In this document: piece by piece, positions 58,591-64,000 of the stretch | Layout of the letters: each line of letters begins with the position of its first letter | Numbering within the stretch: the stretch's first letter is position 1 | NCBI GenBank assembly: GCA_934466475.1 | Contig: CAKSLI010000009.1 | Location: forward strand, 1 to 64,000 | Direction of reading: 5' to 3' | DNA length: 64,000 nt | From: an uncultured Oscillospiraceae bacterium | GTDB taxonomy: Bacteria; Bacillota; Clostridia; Oscillospirales; Ruminococcaceae | Program-made: the position numbers and the translations under genes | Notes under the pieces: generated by a model | What the model saw: the letters and a program-made list of their open reading frames with translations, nothing else | Databases searched by the model: none | Told to the model about the DNA's origin: nothing

Positions 58591-60333
58591 TTATTCTACG
58601 ATTATTTCTTCGGTCATATCGCCTATGACGCCCATATCCTCGCTGGTGGACCAGGGTTCAACGGTGCCGTCCTGCTCCTCGGCAGTGGGGGGATAGTTCT
58701 CGGCGCAGTAAACGATGACTTCCTGACCGTTCTCAACGTCCACAAGGTCGCCTATTTCAACGCTGCAACGGCAGACATAGCCGTCCTCCGCCGCATTGGA
58801 GCGCTCTGTCTTAACGGAGTACTTGATGTTCAGCTTGCTCAGGTCGCTGATGTATTTGTCCGGGGTCTTTCCGGTGTAGTCAGGGAGGGCAACCTTGCTG
58901 GGACCCTTGCTGACCTTTACGGCAACGGTCATTCCGGCTGTGACTTCCTTTCCGGCTTCGATGCTCTGGTCGAACATCATGCCGCTGGCGTATCTGTCGG
59001 AATATTCATAGGTAGGAACGAAAGTGAAGGTACCGCTGTATCTCTCGACCTCGTAATCGTAGCTTCTCTCGGAGAAGTCCGGCATGAGGAACGTTTCAGC
59101 CTCCGGCTCCTGCGGCTGGCTCTGCGAGGACGTTGTGTCCGCGGGCTCGGTCTGCTCCGGTTCAGCAGTGGATGCCTCTGTTGTTGCCTCGGAGGTTTCC
59201 GGCTGCCTGGAGCTGCCGCCGGAGAATGTGCCGTTCAGCGTCAGCACGAACGTTACGATGAATGCCGCCACGACAACTCCCGCAATGGCAAGGACCGCTA
59301 TCGTCTTGGCGCGCTCCCTGCGCTGCTTTTCCTCGCGGCGGGTGAGCTTCTGTTTTTCCGCCGGAGTGCTTTCCGCGGGGCGGGGCTGGCTGAAAAGGCG
59401 GTCAACGAACTCGGTCACGGTGCGTATGCGCTCGTCCGGGGAGAGCCTCAGTCCGTCCATTATAACGGCGGAGATGTTCGCAGGAACGCTGCGGTTTATC
59501 ATCATCGGCTCCATAAGGCTTCCGCCGCTGCGGGCTATTGCCTCGGTGGGCGTGCAGCCGGTAAGGCAGCGGTAGAGCACTGCGGCAACTCCGTAGACAT
59601 CCGTCCAGGTGCCGTTTATCTCGTTCATGTACTGCTCGGGAGCGGCGAATCCCGCAAACATCTCGCAGGGTATCTCGGTGCCTGTGGTGCGGGCGGCGCA
59701 GATAGCGAATCCGGTGAGTTTCAGCTCCATTTTGTCGGTGACAAAGATAGTGGATGGAGATATCCCGCGGTGGATTATGTTTGCGGAATGCACGAGGCTC
59801 AGCGTTGTAAAGAACGGCGAAAACAGCTCCTTTGCCTGCTCCCACGGTATCTCCCCAGAGGAATTGGCGAGGTATGTCTTGAGTGAAATGCCGTTGATGT
59901 ACTCAAATACCGCATAGGCGGTGTTGTTTTCGTAGAAAACGTCCAGTACGGTCTGGATATGGGAAATCCCGCGCAGCTTCATCAGGGTGCGGTTGAGGTC
60001 GATGAACTCCGACAGGTATGTCTTGTACAGCGCCGCCGCGGAGGGGTCAACCGTTATCTCGGTTTCGCCCTTTTTGCGGGAGCAGAGGGTGTCCGGCATG
60101 AATTCCTTTATTGTGACCTTTGCGCCTGCGGCGGTGTCATAGCCGATGTATACCGCCCCCTCGCCGTTGTAGCTTATCACCTTTCCGACAATGTAACGCT
60201 CCGCAAGGAAGGTTTTGGGGGTAAGATATGTGGGTATGCAGGGCGTGTTGTCGCTGTATCCGCACAGCTTGCATGGCCCCTCGTAGGTCTTGTCGTTCAT
60301 GCAGCCCATGCACAGTGATGTTTCTTTGATCAT
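58591..60333 (-). CDS. zinc-ribbon, PASTA-containing pseudokinase (membrane)
   Basis: A 580-residue protein. N-terminal CxxC...CxxC zinc-ribbon-like segment (Cys8, Cys11, Cys21, Cys24), a protein-kinase-like domain (about 45-310), a Lys/Arg-rich juxtamembrane stretch, one membrane helix (TIAVLAIAGVVVAAFIVTFVL, about 343-363), a Thr/Glu/Pro linker and extracytoplasmic PASTA-like repeats to the end. The ATP lysine is kept (TIKEF, Lys76) and the APE motif too, but HRD is HRG (Gly190) and DFG is GFA (Gly208): both catalytic aspartates are lost. It is a likely muropeptide-sensing pseudokinase rather than an active PknB-type enzyme. First gene of the minus operon; promoter at 60393-60421. Confidence 0.88.
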   Translation of the reverse strand: MIKETSLCMGCMNDKTYEGPCKLCGYSDNTPCIPTYLTPKTFLAERYIVGKVISYNGEGAVYIGYDTAAGAKVTIKEFMPDTLCSRKKGETEITVDPSAAALYKTYLSEFIDLNRTLMKLRGISHIQTVLDVFYENNTAYAVFEYINGISLKTYLANSSGEIPWEQAKELFSPFFTTLSLVHSANIIHRGISPSTIFVTDKMELKLTGFAICAARTTGTEIPCEMFAGFAAPEQYMNEINGTWTDVYGVAAVLYRCLTGCTPTEAIARSGGSLMEPMMINRSVPANISAVIMDGLRLSPDERIRTVTEFVDRLFSQPRPAESTPAEKQKLTRREEKQRRERAKTIAVLAIAGVVVAAFIVTFVLTLNGTFSGGSSRQPETSEATTEASTAEPEQTEPADTTSSQSQPQEPEAETFLMPDFSERSYDYEVERYSGTFTFVPTYEYSDRYASGMMFDQSIEAGKEVTAGMTVAVKVSKGPSKVALPDYTGKTPDKYISDLSKLNIKYSVKTERSNAAEDGYVCRCSVEIGDLVDVENGQEVIVYCAENYPPTAEEQDGTVEPWSTSEDMGVIGDMTEEIIVE

Positions 60334-60392
60334 TGGCTGTTCTCCTAAATTGTTCTTTGTATGTGTATGATTACACAGATCTTCACTATAAT

Positions 60393-60421
60393 AATATACT
60401 CCAAACCAGCCGGATTGTCAA
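60393..60421 (-). promoter_or_regulatory. sigma-A promoter of the pseudokinase operon
   Basis: On the minus strand, TTGACA (60421-60416), a 17-nt spacer and TATATT (60398-60393). It drives the run pseudokinase-pheA-ispD-two-component-unknown-SOD. Confidence 0.75.
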
Positions 60422-60480
60422 CAGTTTTGAAGTTTTTGTAACGGTTTCGGGGCAAATTGTATCCGTTTTGTAATAAATTA

Positions 60481-60537
60481 CCGTCATTATGACCTGACCG
60501 AGCCCGGAGCGGTACTTCGTATAGTGCATAATGACGG
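60481..60537. promoter_or_regulatory. 11-bp perfect inverted repeat between divergent promoters
   Basis: CCGTCATTATG (60481-60491) and CATAATGACGG (60527-60537), 35 nt apart. It lies upstream of both the pseudokinase -35 and the plus-strand promoter at 60567, so it is untranscribed from either. Could be a shared regulator site or a remnant of a small repeat. Confidence 0.5.
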
Positions 60538-60566
60538 CGCGGCGTCTACATTTCAGATAAAATACA

Positions 60567-60595
60567 TTGAATTTTTTGAGGGGATGTGATATACT
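60567..60595 (+). promoter_or_regulatory. sigma-A promoter of the 60635 gene
   Basis: TTGAAT (60567-60572), 17-nt spacer, TATACT (60590-60595), 40 nt before the ATG. Confidence 0.7.
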
Positions 60596-60634
60596 ATTGA
60601 TAGTACAAGAATGATTCCCGCGAAAGGATAAAAT

Positions 60635-61363
60635 ATGTTCAAAAGCAAAAGACAGAAGGAAATACTGGAATCCACCGAAGCAAAGCTGACCCGCATGTTT
60701 GAGGAGTTCAACGCCGAGAACAACCCCTCTGATGACGGCAGGCTCGTCTGCGAGACCCAGTGCACCATGGCGAGGATACGCTCGTTTTCGGATTTCATGT
60801 ATCTTATGAAAGTGAAGCCGCTCCAGACAGCCTGCTATTATGCGGCGGCCGTGCTGTTCCTGCTTATGGCGGCGGCTATATGGTGCAGCGAGTGGCTGCT
60901 GACTGCAATATTCGGCGTGCTGTTCCTGATATGCGCCACGCTTCCGCATAATATGCGCATTCAGTACTTTAACCGCCGTGCCGACAAGCTGGAGGACAGC
61001 TTCGGCAGGATAATCAACGCGGATTTCACCGGGGACAAGGAGATCGTCCTCACGATAAGCTCCCCGGACAGCGCTGAGGCTGACGGATATCAGCCCCCTG
61101 AGCGCGGGGAGATATCCGCCAGGTCTTCCGAGGCGGCGCGTGACGTCAATGCCATGACCGTAACGCTTCCTTACGAAAATGTGGCTTCCGCATACGAATG
61201 CAGCCACAGCTTCTATATTTTCCCTGCGGAAAAGTCCGCGGACATGCCGGAGACCATCATCTGCGACAAGACCCAGTTCCTATGCGGGACTCCTATGCAG
61301 CTGAGGGACAGGCTCGCAAGGGGCATAGGAAAGCGCTTCCGGATCAAGGTGAAGAAGGCGTGA
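60635..61363 (+). CDS. two-helix membrane protein, unknown function
   Basis: A 242-residue protein: a charged N-terminal region (residues 1-65), a pair of membrane helices (TACYYAAAVLFLLMAAAIW and LLTAIFGVLFLICATL, about 68-105), then a soluble C-terminal domain. Its pattern (VTLPYENVASAYECSHSFYIFP) is reminiscent of YcxB-like membrane proteins; similarity is weak. GAAAGGATAAAAT precedes the ATG. Own promoter and terminator, so monocistronic. No function assigned. Confidence 0.7.
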   Translation: MFKSKRQKEILESTEAKLTRMFEEFNAENNPSDDGRLVCETQCTMARIRSFSDFMYLMKVKPLQTACYYAAAVLFLLMAAAIWCSEWLLTAIFGVLFLICATLPHNMRIQYFNRRADKLEDSFGRIINADFTGDKEIVLTISSPDSAEADGYQPPERGEISARSSEAARDVNAMTVTLPYENVASAYECSHSFYIFPAEKSADMPETIICDKTQFLCGTPMQLRDRLARGIGKRFRIKVKKA

Positions 61364-61369
61364 GCTTCC

Positions 61370-61413
61370 ACAGGCTGCCGTAAGCCGTTTCAGGGCAGCC
61401 TGTTACTGTTTTC
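61370..61413 (+). terminator. rho-independent terminator
   Basis: Stem ACAGGCTGCC / GGCAGCCTGT (61370-61379, 61394-61403), 14-nt loop, then TACTGTTTTC. The stem sequence CAGGCTGCC echoes the ends of the repeat at 50710. Confidence 0.65.
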
Positions 61414-61504
61414 AGGGGAGTATCCCGGAAACATCTGCGGTTTGTTATGTTATCCAAAAAAACAAAAAAAATTTGTTCAATTATGAGAAAATTCACATTA
61501 AGCC

Positions 61505-61534
61505 TTGATTTATTTGCGGCGTTTATTGTATAAT
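61505..61534 (+). promoter_or_regulatory. sigma-A promoter of the PilZ gene
   Basis: TTGATT (61505-61510), 18-nt spacer, TATAAT (61529-61534). A leader of about 125 nt precedes the coding region; no riboswitch was recognised in it. Confidence 0.7.
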
Positions 61535-61663
61535 ATAAACAAGAGTATTCTGACGTATTCTGTTCATTTGGTTTGAGTAAACGTTTTATCAGCGGATATG
61601 TATGGTGGCTGAGCACTGTTCAGCACTGTCCTGTGTGCCAGAATATCAAGAATCTAAAGAGGA

Positions 61664-62341
61664 TTGGTGCTATTGCTTTTTGGAAATAAAATAGTGAAGG
61701 TGGACATTCTCGCCCAGGACGGCTCTCAGGTGCTTTCCTCGGAGAGAGGCTTCGTCTTCCCGAACAATATAGACAGCGGCGACGAGAGCATTCTCATCGT
61801 CAAGGGCAAGGGAATGCCTGAACTGGAGCGCGGAACAAGGGTAAGCGTCATTGCATATTCAAAGGCTGGCGAGCGTATAAGGTACGCCGGCGATATCGCG
61901 ATGTCACATGACCGTCAGATGAATGTCACACTGCTGAAGGCAGGATCTGTCGGCGTTCTTGAGGAGCGCAGGAGATATTTCAAGATAAAGGTCGAACTCT
62001 CGGGCAGGGCGCTATTCGTTGTGCGCGATGAGGAGGCTATAAGGTTTGAGGTACCGCCGGAAATATCCATTCAGGATATCAATGTCGGCGGCATATTCAT
62101 GGTCTGCGAGTTCAATTTCGCTGTTGACGACTGCGTGTGCGTTGACATTGAACTAATGGATGAGTACAGGCTGAATACCATGGCGCGTATTCTCAGGGTG
62201 CAGAAAAAGGGGGACGAGATCCTCGGATATGGCTGCGCATTTGAGAATCTGACCGCTGCGCAGGAGGACGCTATCGGAAGATACATTAATCAGCAGCAGC
62301 TGCTTCAGCGTGCCAAGATGAACGATGACGATGATCTGTAA
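61664..62341 (+). CDS. PilZ-domain c-di-GMP receptor (YpfA/YcgR-like)
   Basis: A 225-residue protein with an N-terminal YcgR/YpfA-like beta domain (residues about 8-95) and a C-terminal PilZ domain (about 100-215). The PilZ RxxxR site is seen in ERRRYFKI and the second motif in IQDINVGGIFM, where the usual Ser is Asn. CAFENLTAAQEDAIGRYINQQQ closes the fold. Such proteins slow the flagellar motor when c-di-GMP is high. The start is uncertain: TTG 61664, GTG 61667 or TTG 61673 all follow AAAGAGGA. Adjacent to a GGDEF protein. Confidence 0.85.
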   Translation: MVLLLFGNKIVKVDILAQDGSQVLSSERGFVFPNNIDSGDESILIVKGKGMPELERGTRVSVIAYSKAGERIRYAGDIAMSHDRQMNVTLLKAGSVGVLEERRRYFKIKVELSGRALFVVRDEEAIRFEVPPEISIQDINVGGIFMVCEFNFAVDDCVCVDIELMDEYRLNTMARILRVQKKGDEILGYGCAFENLTAAQEDAIGRYINQQQLLQRAKMNDDDDL

Positions 62342-62370
62342 ATAACTAAATTCAGGGGGATAAAGACAGT

Positions 62371-64000
62371 ATGGGCAACTTCAAGCTTAAAATCGTGCTC
62401 ACAGTTATCATGCTGGTATTTTCTATCATACCGGCAGTTGTCGTGGGAGCGATCGGAACATTTTCCATCATGGGCTATGAAAGATCCGTTAAGGAGAACA
62501 CGCTCCAGCGTGTGTCAGAATCCAAGTCTGCGGCTGTAAAGCAGCTCTTCAACGGCTATCTCTCGGTGGTCAGGGCGACCGCAAAGAGCGAAACGGCAGT
62601 TGAGGCGGCAAACGGCGGCGGAAGCGCGGCAGGAATGCTTTCCGCGGCGGTAAGCGCAAATCCTGATTTCCTTGATATGATGATCCTCGACGCAGGCGGA
62701 ACAGTCGTTGAGGCTGTGAACGGCAGCGCGGGCGGCGTTTTCGAGAACCTCCCGATGAACGACCAGGGCGTTATCAATATGCCCTCCGTTTCTGAGATGC
62801 TCACCTGGACCAGCTATGGCGACGCGATATTTGTTGCTGACGCTATCCCCTCTGATACGGCTACCGGCGAGGCAGGATACGTTGCAGCCATCGTTTCAGT
62901 AGGCGAGGGCAGCGGTCTGATGAACACCCTGAACGCAAGATTTGACGGACTTACCGGCGGACATTTCATGCTGGTCGACAAGAACGGCGTTGCTGTCAAC
63001 TTCTCCGGAAACGGTCAGATCAACAGGGACTTTACCACAAATGCGCTCAATGGAAGCATGTCTCAGTTCTTTGACAGCTCCAGCAGCGGTTACAGCGATC
63101 TCAAGAACAGCAGCGATATAAAGTCCCTCAGCGAAACAGCCGGCGGATATACATATTACCTTGGGCTTATCGACAAGAGCATTATGAACTGGAGATGGGC
63201 GGGCATTGCCGAAAACAGCTCCTTCAACAGCTTCTCGCTTACAACGAATCTGTTCGGCTGGGTAGTCGTTGTGGCAAGCGCGGTCGTATTCTCCGTATGC
63301 TCGCTGGTGGTTATCGGAAGATTCCTCGGCAACATGAACGGAATGCTCAAGACTATGACCGAAATCTCCAACGCAGAGGGCGCGACAGATATCCGATTCA
63401 AGGTCACCAACAGAAAGAGCGAGCTTGGTCAGATACAGACTTCGTTCAACGACCTGCTCGATGAGGTGTTCCTCAGCGAGGAGCGTCACCGCACCATTGC
63501 GGAACTGTCTGACAACATGCTGTTCGAGTGGGATTTCCACAAGGAAAGAATGTACGCTTCGCCAAATATGCTGGCGAAATTCGATATCAATACCGAGGAA
63601 GCGACCCTCTCCAACGGTAAGTTCATCGACTCCCTTATGGAGCAGGAGGACGCTGAAAAGTACAAGCGCGACATCAATCAGCTGCTCAAGAACAAGAACG
63701 GATACAGCGCTGAGTATCAGCTCCGCACAAAGAGCGGCGCGGTCATCTGGGTATCCCTCCGCGCGAACTGCGTGACCGACCGTCTTGGCGAACCGCTGAG
63801 AGTTATCGGCGTCATGACCGATATCGACAACGAGAAGAAGCTGGAGCTCCAGCTCTCCGAGCGTGCAAGCTACGACTTCCTGTCACAGCTGTATAACAGA
63901 AACACATTCATCAGGAACCTCACTGCCGAGGTGGAGCGCCGCGGTACAAAGCGCGTTGCGGTGCTGTTCATAGACGTTGACGACTTCAAGTTCATCAACG
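62371..64000 (+). CDS. dCACHE-PAS-GGDEF diguanylate cyclase (truncated by window end)
   Basis: Open from the ATG at 62371 to the window end (543 residues visible). N-terminal membrane helix (IVLTVIMLVFSIIPAVVVG, about 7-25) and an extracytoplasmic CACHE-type sensor (about 35-280). A second membrane helix (WVVVVASAVVFSVCSLVVIG), a HAMP-like linker and a PAS domain (ERHRTIAELSDNMLFEWDFHKERMY, VMTDIDNEKKLE) follow. The start of a GGDEF domain is SYDFLSQLYNRNTFI, then VAVLFIDVDDFKFIN. The GGDEF signature itself lies beyond the window, as may an EAL domain. It begins 29 bp after the PilZ gene, giving a c-di-GMP make-and-sense pair. AGGGGGATAAAG precedes the ATG. Confidence 0.88.
   Translation, partial: MGNFKLKIVLTVIMLVFSIIPAVVVGAIGTFSIMGYERSVKENTLQRVSESKSAAVKQLFNGYLSVVRATAKSETAVEAANGGGSAAGMLSAAVSANPDFLDMMILDAGGTVVEAVNGSAGGVFENLPMNDQGVINMPSVSEMLTWTSYGDAIFVADAIPSDTATGEAGYVAAIVSVGEGSGLMNTLNARFDGLTGGHFMLVDKNGVAVNFSGNGQINRDFTTNALNGSMSQFFDSSSSGYSDLKNSSDIKSLSETAGGYTYYLGLIDKSIMNWRWAGIAENSSFNSFSLTTNLFGWVVVVASAVVFSVCSLVVIGRFLGNMNGMLKTMTEISNAEGATDIRFKVTNRKSELGQIQTSFNDLLDEVFLSEERHRTIAELSDNMLFEWDFHKERMYASPNMLAKFDINTEEATLSNGKFIDSLMEQEDAEKYKRDINQLLKNKNGYSAEYQLRTKSGAVIWVSLRANCVTDRLGEPLRVIGVMTDIDNEKKLELQLSERASYDFLSQLYNRNTFIRNLTAEVERRGTKRVAVLFIDVDDFKFIN

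Noticed and set aside
61578..61599. Possible sigma-28 promoter (TAAA and GCGGATAT) before the PilZ gene
   Set aside because: The spacing is 10 nt instead of about 15, and a better sigma-A promoter lies upstream at 61505-61534.
61535..61663. c-di-GMP riboswitch in the PilZ leader
   Set aside because: The conserved GEMM core and tetraloop/receptor sequences were not found.
1..64000. CRISPR arrays, tRNA/rRNA genes, prophage or plasmid functions
   Set aside because: No regularly spaced repeats, cloverleaf genes, integrase, transposase or phage structural genes were recognised on either strand.

Overview
The window looks like a motile, obligately anaerobic Clostridia member, most likely Oscillospiraceae/Ruminococcus-like. 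The reasons are a Firmicutes-type flagellar/chemotaxis operon with FliY and a CheC/CheD pair, a one-piece pyruvate:ferredoxin oxidoreductase, the MEP isoprenoid genes ispE and ispD, an asp23-fakA-recG block, a GH130 mannoside phosphorylase typical of plant-fibre-fed gut bacteria, and strong TTGACA/TATAAT promoters. Base composition looks moderately GC-rich by eye. No tRNA, rRNA, CRISPR array or recognisable transposase gene was seen.

Layout. 75-1719 (minus): an ACT-domain protein and a PFL/UPF0210 protein, divergent from a PHP phosphatase at 1949. 2867-10219 (plus): Lrp-type regulator, aminotransferase and ispE joined by GTGA overlaps, then asp23, fakA-like, recG and rsmE. 10359-11675: a small acidic anchored protein and a lipoprotein. 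12059-15682: a GntR(YtrA)-ABC-permease operon with its own promoter, a palindrome beside it and a terminator. 16086-41839: one 26-kb flagellar/chemotaxis operon (flgB to cheD) with a sigma-A promoter and a terminator. 42126-45686: PFOR. 45945-47909: a membrane EAL phosphodiesterase. 48063-49073: GH130. 49350-50605 (minus): ECF-like sigma factor and membrane partner. 50821-53532 (minus): ahcY, a DUF2625-like gene and purine nucleoside phosphorylase, tightly packed. 53728-60333 (minus): a seven-gene run headed by a PASTA pseudokinase, then pheA, ispD, a two-component system, an unknown gene and a Cu/Zn-SOD-like gene. 60635 to the end (plus): a membrane protein, a PilZ protein and a truncated dCACHE-PAS-GGDEF protein.

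How the parts connect. The flagellar operon encodes rod, hook, switch, export gate, stator and sigma-28. It also carries the CheY, FliY and CheC/CheD part of chemotaxis, but CheA, CheW, CheB, CheR, flagellin and cap lie elsewhere. FliL, the YlxF/MotE spacer gene and flhF/flhG are absent from their usual places. Three c-di-GMP proteins (EAL, PilZ, GGDEF) lie near the operon and probably tune the motile/sessile switch.

The least expected material is intergenic and in the minus-strand operons. It comprises a five-hairpin array between two copies of a 25-bp terminator hairpin (49102-49340), two MITE-like full-length palindromes (50710-50815 and 53568-53719), a dispersed CAGCTTGTCGAA motif, and a zinc-ribbon/PASTA pseudokinase that lost both catalytic aspartates.
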